DNA of 64,000 bases from Cavia porcellus. Taxonomy: Eukaryota; Chordata; Mammalia; Rodentia; Caviidae. Positions 43,738-54,772 of this stretch are shown in pieces. Position 1 is the stretch's first letter. Each line of letters starts with the position of its first letter. The stretch lies in the NCBI RefSeq assembly GCF_034190915.1, contig NW_026947496.1:34716001-34780000 (forward strand), given 5' to 3'. The notes under the pieces are model-generated. The model was not told where the DNA came from. It worked only from the letters and a program-made list of their open reading frames with translations, and made no database searches. Both the position numbers and the translations under genes were made by a program.

Positions 43738-45572
43738 CTAAAAAAATGCAAAGAAATGTAAGTTAGATTTAAACTGCTCAATTCTTTCCCATAATCAGTC
43801 CTAAGAACAGTGGACCTAATTCTGTAATAGCTATAAAAGTTACATTAGCCAATCTACAAAATACCATGAATTAAAAACAGCAAAATGTCTATCATAAAGC
43901 CTACCTAATTGCATTAAATGTACATTTTGTAAAATATAAAAGGCATCCTTTTCCTATTAAAAACATAAGAACCTTGACAACAATTAGTTTACTCAAAAGT
44001 ATAGCCCCCAATCTATGGCTCCCACCACCCATTCATATTTGCTCTTAAAATACTTATTGTATGACCACTTAAAAAGAAGGGTCCATTTCCTCAAAAGGTC
44101 CATACGAGAGGGCCAAGTTCAAAGTCTGAAAAACAATTTTTAATACACACACTATAACTTTGGCACCCACCCAAATTCACAATAGCTTTACTGTATCTCT
44201 AAACAACTCCATAGTACGAATAATATAAAAGGAAAAATATATGTATTTAGACTACTGTTAAAACGACATTAAATATAATCTGAGACATCTGAAATGCTTT
44301 TGTATGGTTCATTGTTTTACTCTTCTGAAAAAAATACTTTCCTCCCTTGGAATTCAGTTTTCAACAGTCTTTCTAGCTGCCTAGCTTTTTAAAATCAGAT
44401 ACATTTCTCCACAGAACTGTACTTCTAAGGAATTTTGCTTATTCCAAGCAAGTTTGTAGCCAAAGAAAACTATATAAGTAGTCTTCCCCAATGTTTTTTA
44501 AGAAATAATAGTACATCCCAAAATGTTCCACCAAAAGGAAAAGAAAAGAGTTTGGGAAAATCAATTTATTAAATGAATTCTTTGTCCACCTCATCTTTGG
44601 ACATTCATAAATATATGAATTTGCTTCAAAAGCCCTACAATAAAAGTAGTAATTAAACTTTAAGCATTTCCCAATCTACTTGTCCAAACCATTTTCTATT
44701 GGTATCTATTAACATTCTACAGAAACTTCATGAAGTAGAAAAAGGTGTTACTCCACAGTGAAAAACAAAACTATCAACTTGATTTATATTTTAAAATGAA
44801 TCCGCTCCTTATGGTTGTAGCTAATACAAGCCTGCCTAATCTATCTCCAGAAACAATAATATAAATGCTAACACCAAAGTACAATAATAATTAAATCTTA
44901 CAGAACACCTATTTGCCTCACTGTCCATGTATTTTATGAAAAGGGCTTTTTAAAACATCAAATATATGATTTTCAAAACCTGCTTAGGAAAATATCTTTA
45001 TGTCAATTCATTTCATTTCTACATTACCACTTTGGGTTAGTCCTCTTAAAATATCATTTTCCTTGGCTAAACGGATAAATTATGGAATGAAATTTAGTGG
45101 CCTTATTTTAGAGAATAAAAAAATATTTAGAGAATAAAAAAATAAATCAATATTTTAGTCAAAAATTTAAAGGATGAGGCTATATCATCAGTAGTGATAG
45201 ATTACTACAAAATGATTTTACAAAGTAAATCACTTTGTAGTAATCAGTACATATATGTATCAAATCATCACACAGTTTTAAATATGTTCAATCTTTGTCA
45301 GTTAAATATTTTCACTTTTTAAAATATAAACTTATTTTTTGGAAATTTCAATTTACTTTGCAGTTAAAGTAGAATCAGTTATCATTTGAGAACAGACTAA
45401 ATGATGAGACAGTCTTTATGGCCACAGGTTTACAATGTTCCACAATTTACATTAACACAGCTTGCTTTATGAGCCAATAAAACGTTACTTTCAGAGACAC
45501 ATAACGTATAGTTACAAATGCAAATTGTTGAGGAACCCAAAAACACAAAATGTAGATCAGAAAAAGAAATGC

Positions 45573-45669
45573 GGGGGCTGGGGATTTAGTTCAGCGGCAT
45601 AAGCGCCTGCCTTGCAAGCAGGCAGTCGTCAATCCCCGATACCGATAAAAAGGAAAAAGACAAAAAAAA
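45573..45669 (+). mobile_element. ID-like SINE, left arm of a palindrome
   Basis: GGGGGCTGGGGATTTAGTTC through GCAAGCAGGCAGTCGTCAAT, missing GAGTTCG of the B-box, then a GATAAAAAGG tail to an A-run ending at 45669. The left flank AAAGAAATGC is the first of three target copies. Confidence 0.93.
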
Positions 45670-45780
45670 TTTTTTTTTGTCTTTTTCGTTTTTTTTTTTT
45701 TTATCGGTACCAGGGATCGAACTCACGACTGCCTGCTTGCAAGGCAGGCGCTTATGACGCTGAGCTAAATCCCCAGCCCC
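45670..45780 (-). mobile_element. ID-like SINE, right arm of a palindrome
   Basis: Begins as a T-run fused to the A-run of the previous ID. ATCGGTACCAGGGATCGAAC and CTGAGCTAAATCCCCAGCCCC are near-consensus, and the B-box is intact. The two elements are tail to tail with almost no spacer. Confidence 0.93.
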
Positions 45781-45814
45781 TGAAAAAGACAAAATGAAAA
45801 AAGAAATGCACTAA

Positions 45815-45930
45815 GGGGCTGGGGATTTAGCTCAGTGGCATAAGCACCTGCCTTGCAAGCAGGCAGTCGTGAGTTCGATCCCCAGAACCGATAAAAATGA
45901 AAAAGACAAAAAAAAAAAAAAAAAAAAAAA
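45815..45930 (+). mobile_element. ID-like SINE, young, third in the cluster
   Basis: Near-consensus copy with a long A tail. Target-site duplications GAAATGCACTAA lie just before it (about 45803-45814) and after it (45931-45942). Confidence 0.94.
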
Positions 45931-45991
45931 GAAATGCACTAAAAGCTGTACATTTGTATCCTTCTATGAGAAAACATTTAAGAAATGATAT

Positions 45992-46066
45992 TTCTTTTTT
46001 GGGGTTCTAGACCTCTCACACACACTAAGCATACACTATAACACTGAGCTGTTATATCACCAGCCC
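45992..46066 (-). mobile_element. ID-like SINE, old
   Basis: TTTTTTGGGGTTCTAGACCT, ACACTAAGCATACACTATAA, CACTGAGCTGTTATATCACC, AGCCCC. Confidence 0.6.
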
Positions 46067-46067
46067 C

Positions 46068-46160
46068 TTTTTAAAATTCCTAGGTCTACACTCAAATTTA
46101 CAATTGTCTTGCCTTGACCTCCTAAGTAGCTGGGAATACAGATGAGTACCACCACTGAAG
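46068..46160 (-). mobile_element. B1-like SINE, old
   Basis: TGTCTTGCCTTGACCTCCTA, AGTAGCTGGGAATACAGATG, AGTACCACCAC. Confidence 0.65.
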
Positions 46161-46414
46161 TCACCCCCACCCCACCGTCAACATAAATATCCACGTTGAC
46201 AGAGGATATTTATTTCCTCAAATATCAAAGGAATAAGTTTTTCCTTTCTTCAAGCTAAAACACATGAAAGAGAATTAAATGCACATGAAAACTGCCTCCT
46301 AGCAAAAGATTTGCAAAGGGGAATCACGACTAATCAGACGTGCTTCAACAAATGCATTGATAAAGCACTGCTAGCCTGTTAGAAAAGGAATGGGAAAAGC
46401 AATGATCTGTATTC

Positions 46415-46505
46415 TGATTTTACTTCTGCGCCTATTTCTTTTGTATCACCTTAAGTAAATTACTTATCTAATCTCATTTAGTATAATAATTTTAATCTTA
46501 AATAT
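46415..46505 (+). repeat. MIR-like fragment
   Basis: TTCTGCGCCTATTTC ... TCACCTTAAGTAAATTACTT ... ATCTAATCTCATTTAGTATA follows MIR order. Confidence 0.6.
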
Positions 46506-46727
46506 GTTTAACAATCCCCTATCAAAGCACAGGAGCTCCAAAATAGTCAAAATGGAGCACTCTGAGACAGACATAATCATTTAGAAATGAAACTGTGCAA
46601 GTACTTTAAAATTCCAAAATATGAATTCAGTTTTCTAACTAAACTAAACACAGCAGATTTGTGTAGGTGATGTTAGCAGGGTATAAGGTATCACTCTCTC
46701 ATTAGTTTAACATGAAATAACAAAGCA

Positions 46728-46870
46728 GACTGGTTAACAGCACAAGCTTTCAAAAGAAATGGGTTGCATTCCCCCTCTATGAACTAGATGAGTTTCTGTG
46801 GGCCACTCAATGTAGCCATGCTTCAATATTTGCATCAAGAAAATAAAGTCAGTATTAGAAAGCACTTGTT
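46728..46870 (+). mobile_element. MIR SINE, diverged
   Basis: CTGGTTAACAGCACAAGCTT, TCAAAAGAAATGGGTTGCAT, TATGAACTAGATGAGTTTCT matches the MIR 5' half pattern. Confidence 0.65.
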
Positions 46871-47745
46871 TAATCGGTCTGAAGTAATCAGCTATTAATA
46901 ATTAATAGTACAAATCACTCAATGTGGACAAACAAGAAATTATATCATGTGAATTCACATTTGGTCCCTTCTGTTTATTTTTAACATTTAAGCGGCAAAA
47001 CCTCATTTTAATGGTCACCACTGAAACAAATTCAAAGTTAAGCCACTTCACTCATTTTAGTCAATTAGTGTTAATATTCCTAAGAATTCATTACAGTATG
47101 TTAAATCTAATGAGAAAATGCCACAGGGTAACTGGCAATATGTAAGAAATATGTTTAAAAGTTTTCTCCCCCTTTATGAACAAGGGCAAATTAAATCATT
47201 CATTGGAAAAAACTATATTATAAAAATGACAAAAACAATCATTAAAATGAATATTTGAAAGATAGTAGAATGAAGGAGTACATAAATGAAAATATTTTAT
47301 TCTAAGTCTGTTTCTAAAGAAAGGGTTCTGATTCGATTTTTACAACTGGCATATATTCGTTGTTTTTCAAAATTTATACTGCAAAACATTGCAAATATAT
47401 ATATAAGGCAGAATAGTATGATGGATCCTCACATATAACCATAACCTGTTTTCCACAATTGTTAACTCAATGACAATCCTACCATCTAGCTCTCTTTTGA
47501 TTTCCCATGCATCTTGATTATTTTGAAGGAAACAGAAAATGTTTCATTTCATCACTACAACAAAAATTATTGAATGTTCTTTATAACTGTCATTTATTTT
47601 ACTATTTATTTCTGTTTCCACTGCTGGGTATTGCATCCAGGACCTCGTGCATGACAAACACTCTGCCAGTGACCTACATGCTAACTCTGTACAGTTTATT
47701 TGACATAGTTATGAAAAATGGTGTAATAAAATAAAAATACAGGCA

Positions 47746-47835
47746 CCTAGGGACAAGGTGTGGCTCAGTGGCAGAGTCTGTACTTAGCATGGGAGAGGTC
47801 CTGGGTTCAATCCTCAACATCAAAAAATAAAACAA
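47746..47835 (+). mobile_element. ID-like SINE, old
   Basis: AGGGACAAGGTGTGGCTCAG, GCAGAGTCTGTACTTAGCAT, CTGGGTTCAATCCTCAACAT. Confidence 0.8.
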
Positions 47836-47869
47836 ACAACAACAAAAAGAGTACAGGCATCTAAATTAA

Positions 47870-47968
47870 ATATCTAGGTTCAACTCAACCACTTAATTGC
47901 TAAGTGATCTTGGGCTATGACTTTTGTGACTCAGTACAGTAACAGGTATTGTTCTCATTGAGATAAGG
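47870..47968 (+). repeat. MIR-like fragment interrupted by an ID
   Basis: CAACCACTTAATTGCTAAGT, GATCTTGGGCTATGACTTTT, TGTGACTCAGTACAGTAACA. A possible continuation lies after the ID at 48063. Confidence 0.65.
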
Positions 47969-48062
47969 ACCAGGGCTGTGGATTTAGCTCAATGGCATAA
48001 GCATCTGCCTTGCAAGCAGGCAGTAGTGAGTTCGATCCCCATGCCTAAAAAGATAAAAAAAA
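47969..48062 (+). mobile_element. ID-like SINE
   Basis: CCAGGGCTGTGGATTTAGCT, CATCTGCCTTGCAAGCAGGC, GAGTTCGATCCCCATGCC. Flanks GAGATAAGGAC and GAGATAAGGAG look like target-site duplications. Confidence 0.92.
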
Positions 48063-48243
48063 ATTAGGAGATAAGGAGTGATTGTAACTATAGCATTTGG
48101 AGCAGAGTTCACCATATAATACCAAATAAAGGTTATTTTCATTGCTTAATAAACTTGGGGGATATTGGGAGTTTTTAATTTTTTTAAAGTCCTCTTACAG
48201 AAGAATTATATCACAGAGTTCTCACATAAAGTAGATGTCGGTA

Positions 48244-51200
48244 TGTTTTCTTTTTTTAAAATTTTATTTAAAGAAACACTAAACAAAACAGAAAATGGGT
48301 AGAAACAATACATACTTTCAAAGAAAAAAATAAACAGAAATCACTAGCTGATGATTACACATTGTCCTCTTACAAATAGTTATTCAAGATACTAACGTGG
48401 AACATATAAAAAGTGGGGATTCAAAAAGACTGCAACCAGTTCTGTTCAACTATCCAACAAAAACTTAGAAATATGGTTATCAATCCTATACACTTAAACA
48501 TACATGCAATTATCCATATCTTCAATTATGTTGAGATTGAACAAACCCAAGCAGTCTAATATTACTCTGAACAAAGAATAATACTATTGCTGGGTGTCAC
48601 ATTATGACGCTCCAGTATCAGCCCTGGGTACTTTAGTGTCTCTTTTTCTTCCAAGTATCTGTTCTTTCATCATGTGTCATAAGATCAGTTCCCATAAACT
48701 GTTTGTAAGTTCTATACATGCATGAGTCTTAACATATATTTCTATCCTTTCTATATTAAAGGGAGAAACAAAGCAAGACAAAATGAAACATATTCCTATA
48801 AAACATGAAACGAAAAAAACATATAAAACTGTTGTACAAGGAATTCTACCATAGTTCCTGTGTTGTCTCTTGTTATCTCCAATAGAATTGGCTGTATCAT
48901 CAGACACGGTATAATTGAATATATCAGTATATAATAATATTAATAAAAACACAACTTTGTATATAGTAAAAACTTCAAAAACAGGCAGTAATCAAACCGG
49001 AATGTGTATCGTAGTGAATCTTGTCAGTGTAGCTGCCTATACTCTCAGACTTGATACTATCAGTCATATCAGTTTTGAATAAAATCTGTCACTACCAAAC
49101 AGCAATTAAACAAACCAGATTTAACTAAGATCAGTCATGATAAAACAGTGTAAGTCATACAGGGCTCCAGATTAAGTTAATAGGAAATTAAAGATGATTA
49201 CTGTGCTATATCCTGATGTTTTTGGGATAGCTGCCTGTGCCCTCAAATCTAATGCAAGTAGACAAACTGGGACAGAATAAAATCTAGCTAAACAGAGTGG
49301 TGCAAGTAATGTGGGTTTTAAATCCTGATAACACTATTAACAATATCTTCTGCCATCTTTTTTAAGACTCTCCCTCCCCTTTCATTTCTCCAGGGTACAC
49401 TGTGCATTTTTGGGTCTCACCAAGACCCTTGGTTTTAAATTGGGTGGTGGGGAGGCCAACCTGCTATTTACCTAAGTAGTTCCGAACTTTCTCTCTCCTG
49501 GACTTGATTTCTAATTGTATTCCTTTAAAAGCCTGTCTTTCCAACCTATCGACAAATACTTGTCTAGTTGCCCCTATTACTTTCTGGTTCTCTGTGACAA
49601 ACAGCATTGTTTTCTCATATTTGATTTTCAGTCCATGTACTTTTTTTCATATTAATTATATTTCCCATAAATAGCAGCTTGGTGGACCCTACCGCCTGAT
49701 CTACTCCACGTTTTTTTTTAATTTAGTGTATTAAGGCCATCTATATTACAGATTATAACCAACCTTCTCTGCCTCATTTCTGTTATGCTCGTTTTTTGCC
49801 ATCAGTTGTCTGCTTGTCTTCTTCATTCTGTTTTCTGCTCCATTCATTGAGGTTTCTCTGCCACTGTTCCTGGAATCCTAATCCTTTTCTCTCTCTCTAG
49901 AATGCCCTGTAGTATTCTCTGTAGAGTTGGATTGGTGGTCGCGAATTTCCTAAGTTCCTCTTTGACTTGGAAACATCTTGTTTCTCCATTAATTTCTAGA
50001 GACAGTTTAGCATGGTATATCAATCTGGGATGGAGGTTATTTTCTTTCAGGGCTTGGAATATTTCGCTCCAGGCTCTTCTTGACTTGATGGTTTGTGTCA
50101 AGAAGTCTGCCGTGATTCTGATGGGCCTTCCTTTAAAGGTGATCTGTTTCTTGTCTCTAACAGCTTTTAATATTCTGTTCTTATATTGAATTTCTGGGAT
50201 CTTGATTATTATATGCATGGGTATAGCTCTGTTTTGGCTGTAGGTGGCTGGAGTTCTGTAGGCCTCATACATCAGAGTATCATTTCCTTTTCCTATGTTT
50301 GGGAAGTTTTCCTTAATTATTTCTGTCAATAGCCTTTGTATTTCCTTTGTTTGTAACCCCTGCTTCTTCATTCACATTTTTTATTCTCAAGTTATAGATC
50401 CTCTTGTCGTCTTCTAGCCTTTGTATTGTTACTGTTTGATTCCTTGTTATTTTTAAAAAGTTTTTCCTTTCATAATCCCACATTGCAAACCTGTTCTCCA
50501 GTTTGCATAACCTATCCTGTTTCTTTCAAGCAGTTTTGCCATCTTTCCATTCAGTTTTAATTTCCTGGTAATCTCTTTGAATCTGCTTCGTGTACTCTAT
50601 ATTTTCTTTATATTCTTCATCAAATGGTTCTCTCCTTTGAGTTCCTCCCTTCTTCCCTTTGTGTCTTCTTGAGGGATGCTTAGCATCTCTTTTATTAATC
50701 TTCTTGTATCTTGCTTTACTTGGCTAAATATTTCCCTTTTGAACTCATCTATGAGGTCCGGAAGAGACCTTTTTATGTCCACTGGTGCCATGTCTGATAT
50801 TGCATGTTTGCTGTCCTCATTCTCCTTTGTATTTACCTGTCCTGGGTCAATGTTCTCAGGGTTGGGACCTGGGGACTTTTTCTTGTTGCTTCCTCTTCCC
50901 ATCTTTTTTGTTTCTTCCAAGAGGCCCCAGTTTCTTTCTTTGTTGGTTACAATTCTTCTGAAGCATGCTGGCTAGGTGACCCTTCCCACTGCAGTGTGCT
51001 AGTGAATTGCAAACAGGGGCAGCATATGCTGGCCCCTCCCCTCCAGGTTAGTCAACCTGCTGAGGCCTTCACTGGATTAGGGTGCACCACCGCTGTAGGG
51101 AATTGATTTCAGATAACCTGTTGGGTCTCAGCCAGGTCACATAACCCTGGCCAGCGCACTCCACCAATCCCGTTCGGGAAGGGAACAACTGACTGAAGTC

Positions 51201-51636
51201 ATTGCTGCCACTTGTTCCTGCCATTCCTGCCCAGTCCCAGAATGTCATCAGTTGGAGCCCCCTTCTCTGTGGAATGGTTTTATTCCCATCACTCACCACA
51301 GGTCGATGCAGGTTCCCCACTAGCTCAGCTCTCCATTCGGTTCGCCGACTCCCGACCTTAGTATGACTGTTTCCAGTGAGTCAAAAAAGTGGGATTTCGG
51401 ATGGCTGGGTAAGTCGCCGCCACTGGGGTTCAGTGCTGCGGTGGGAGCACTGTTCCAATAGTAGCACCGGGACTGTGTGTTTGATTGGTTCTTCTCACCT
51501 CAATTTCTTCTTGGGACAAGAGAATTCATCTCCCTCTGTTCGGGACTCCCCATACTGTATTATGTTGAATTCTAAATTGACTATCTCAGGGAGCCTCTGC
51601 AGTCTGCTGTTATCTATCCGCCATCTTTGCTCCTCC
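48244..51636 (-). mobile_element. L1 retrotransposon, internally deleted, 3.4 kb, same strand as ARID4B
   Basis: On the minus strand it starts GGAGGAGCAAAGATGGCGGA, the typical L1 5' end. It carries a 5' UTR of about 700 bp (51636 to about 50920), a broken ORF1 (50920-49844) and only a few hundred bases of ORF2-like sequence, including NIDGLNTLN-like coding near 49740. A 3' UTR of about 1.1 kb ends AATAAAATTTTAAAAAAAG near 48246. A full L1 would need about 3.8 kb for ORF2, so most of it is deleted. Flanks TAGATGTCGGTA (48232-48243) and TAGATGTCACTA (51642-51653) are a possible degraded target-site duplication. No active protein can be made. Confidence 0.9.
49844..50920 (-). pseudogene. L1 ORF1 relic (RNA-binding chaperone), broken
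   Basis: Two open pieces on the minus strand. 50920-50597 begins METT-like (MEETKKMGRGSNKKK) and encodes a charged N-terminal part leading towards the coiled coil. 50371-49844 (175 codons) covers the RRM and C-terminal domain, with motifs such as IQRLLTEIIKENFP, PRPIRI-like GRPIRITADF, RRAWSEIFQALKE and ARLS-like YHAKLSLEI. Stops or frameshifts between 50597 and 50371 break the coiled-coil region. ORF1p normally forms trimers that coat L1 RNA. This copy is dead as a whole, although its C-terminal half is still open. Confidence 0.88.
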
Positions 51637-51732
51637 AACTCTAGATGTCACTACATAAAACCATGGGGGTAGGGGATCGTGACACCATTATCTCCCTTTT
51701 ACAATTAGGTATGAAGTAAGTATGTTCAATTC

Positions 51733-51824
51733 AGGGCTGGGGATTTAGCTCAGCGGCATAAGCACCTTGCAAGCAGGTGGTCGTGAGTTCGATCCCCAGT
51801 ACCGATTTAAAAAAAAAAAAAAAC
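51733..51824 (+). mobile_element. ID-like SINE, young
   Basis: Near-consensus copy with a shortened anticodon arm (CACCTTGCAAGCAGGTGG). Identical target-site duplications AGTATGTTCAATTC at 51719-51732 and 51825-51838. Confidence 0.95.
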
Positions 51825-52782
51825 AGTATGTTCAATTCTAGTAACAAAGAGTTTTAAAGTCTTTGTGGGGATGTTCCATGATGAAATATACTATGATCCC
51901 TTAATGCAACAGAAAAACCAAGACTATTCTGAGGCTAACGTAGTAGTTTGGTCCAAAGCAGGGATGTACAAAATTAATTTTACTAACAGATTAAAACTAA
52001 GATTCCTTTGATATGCATATGTATGCAGATAGCCAGGGGGAAAAAAAACTCTCTAATTCTCTGTTTGTGCTTTCTGACCACTTATATAGACAATTTCAAA
52101 GGCTAAAAAGATGTTTCTATGTAGCAAGTCCACACCAAAGGAAGGAAATTAAACTACTAAATTATCATTCCTTTGTTTAGCAACAGTTTTCTGGTTGTCA
52201 AGGCAACAGCTACCTAAGGGTTATTCAGCATGGCAAACTTTTTTTTATCAATTTACTAAATGTCCTAGCTAATACCTAAAAATCACTGAACTCCATGGAA
52301 ACACTAAGACACCAAGAAATTTTTAAATTAGTTATTGGTGGATAAAAATCTTTCAAGATGCCAAAATGCCAGAGAAGCTTTTAAATACACAAAAGGATCA
52401 ACAGTAACCTCCCACAGCCCTGGACTATAGTATACCAAATATGTAAGTTTAGAAAACCAATAGTTAAACAGTTTATTCCAATGGCTGACTAACACTGACA
52501 TGCCTAGGAAACAGTCAGTTATTAAGATCTATAAAAAAGAAAATATGCTACATGGAATTTTATTGAGGTTGTTTGCTTAAAAATGTAAGGCATTCAAACT
52601 GGTTACAGTGTCAATGCAGTAAAAGAATCAGAATACAAGAAAAATAAATTTGATGCTGAAACGGAGTAATAAACACAGTGAGAATAAATCCATGAAAATG
52701 AATTTTAGAGGACAATGCAAAAGTAGTAGTAAAACAATAAATGGAGATAACTTCAACAAATAAATCAACGAAAAATACACCT

Positions 52783-52895
52783 CTAACCAGGCATGGTAGC
52801 ACATACTTGTAATCGAAGCATACAAGATGCTAAGACAATTGTGATTTTTGAGGCCAGCCTGGGCTACACAGTGAAACCTTGCGTCAAAAAGACAT
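52783..52895 (+). mobile_element. B1-like SINE
   Basis: AACCAGGCATGGTAGCACAT, TGAGGCCAGCCTGGGCTACA, AACCTTGCGTCAAAAAGA. Confidence 0.88.
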
Positions 52896-54065
52896 AAAAA
52901 GAAGAAAAAGGAACAAAATACACATACAGGGTATAACCCTTAAAAAGAGTTTAAAAACTACAATTTTTAGAACACATGTCAAGGAAATAAAGAAAATTAC
53001 ATAAGAGTAATTTTTGAATCTCTGGAGCCATCTCCTTTCTTCTGTATTGTGGTACAAAGGACATTAGGTGAGGGATAAGGACTGGGAAGGCGTAAGAACA
53101 TAGAAGACAGAGGCTGAGTAAGAGGTCTATGAGTGTCACACAAAAGTACAATCAGCATACTGGAAGATTTGTTACACTGACTAGGTAAAGTGGCTCATCA
53201 AATACAATGGTAGCTCAAGTCATGAACACTTTTTATTTTGAAACAATGTGATTTGCAAACAGAGTGGCAAAATTTTGTTTTTCTGAACTCTGCATCATGT
53301 GATGAACATGTGATGACAGACATTTTTTCCAGAATCACGGAATGAATTGTGAACCAAGATACCACTGTAAGTATATACACTGATGAAAACTGGGATATTG
53401 GTTCTCCTCACTGCTGAATAAATAACTTAAAAAGGAAGATCAAGAGGATAGCTCTACAGAAGTCAAAGAACTTGGTGTGACTTCAAAATATGGAATTCAT
53501 ATTTGTGTAATGGATACACATAAAGAAATACAGATATATGTGTACATGCATACTAGTATGTGTGCATGGGCATACGTATATATGATATATCCTTGTATTT
53601 TCCCACCTCTGAGCATGAAAAGCCAAGGAGCAAGTGACAAACCAGAAGGGCAAAAACAACAACAAAAGCCTAGCTCTTCATTTTGAAATCCCATTCTCCA
53701 TTAAAAAGAACAAAGGATCTTTTGAGAAATGGCTGATTTCAAGGGTGGCAGGGAAAAACACGGGATGAATCAAAAACATCTTGTGCCAGGAAATTAGAAA
53801 TGGGTAAATAAAGTTAAGAAATAGGAAGATGGGTATTTCAAAAGATCATATAGGAGATACTTTGAAGGAGGTCCTACTGGTCAAATGTGGTACACTGAGT
53901 ATCAAAATCAGTAGTAGCTACTTTATTATCTTGATACAGCTGCATATGTATGTCAAACTCATCAATCTAATAATCTATATTTCTATATTCTAAAGTAATT
54001 ATACCTCAGCTTGAAAATGGTATCAATCCACTCAATACAACTAAGTTTACAGGACCATATTCACA

Positions 54066-54122
54066 TGAATGAATGAATGAATGAATGAATGAATGAATGA
54101 ATGAACAAATGACTGAATGAAT
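54066..54122. repeat. (GAAT)n microsatellite
   Basis: About nine uninterrupted GAAT/ATGA units followed by degraded units to 54122. Confidence 0.95.
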
Positions 54123-54149
54123 TTGTTTGGCTTTTTAAAAAACAGTATA

Positions 54150-54225
54150 GTGGTAGAGTTCAGGCTGGCTTGAAACTCAAGATGCTACCTGACTCAGCCT
54201 CTTGAGTATCACTATAGTAAACAAC
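54150..54225 (-). mobile_element. B1-like remnant
   Basis: GAGTTCAGGCTGGCTTGAAA, CTGACTCAGCCTCTTGAGTA, TCACTATAG. Confidence 0.5.
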
Positions 54226-54696
54226 TGAATTTTTAAGATGTAGACAAAAGCAAGCTCATCCTTTACTAAAACAGTAAATATAGGAAGGCTGATTGAAACA
54301 GAGAATAATCATTTCATAATCATCATAAAAGTAACTGACTCAGCAGATGCCAAGCTGATGGAGGTTTAATGAACAAGATATTGACATGATCTTAATCAGT
54401 GATGGAACTATGCAATGCACTAAAAATAAAAAGAACAACCTTTCTGTGATATATCTAATAAGAGTGACTCTAGTGATAAACATTAAGCAAATCAAAGTTG
54501 AATTTATTCTACACAATATAGTTTGCAGTCCTTAAAATTCTGAAGGGTGTGAACTATGAGCAAATTTACAAATTGAAATAATCTGAAGAGACAACCAATC
54601 AACCAATTACAACCTGTGTTCCTAGACAGAAGCTAGGACCAGAAAATAAAAGAAGAATGTTCTTTGTTAGAAATCATACTCTAAAATATTTAGTGA

Positions 54697-54772
54697 TGGG
54701 GGAGGAAGACGTGGAGGGAGGAGGGGACGAAAAGGAGGAAGGGAAGGGGGAAGGGGAGGGAGGGAGAGGGAG
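54697..54772. repeat. Purine (GGA/GGGA)-rich tract
   Basis: About 75 bases of nearly pure G/A on the plus strand, including AGGGGAGGGAGGGAGAGGGA. It contains several GGG runs and could in principle form a G-quadruplex or triplex. Confidence 0.9.

Noticed and set aside
3502..51824. tRNA-Ala-like sequences as real tRNA genes
   Set aside because: They lack a paired acceptor stem and T-arm, carry A-rich tails and target-site duplications, and are dispersed many times. They are ID SINEs.
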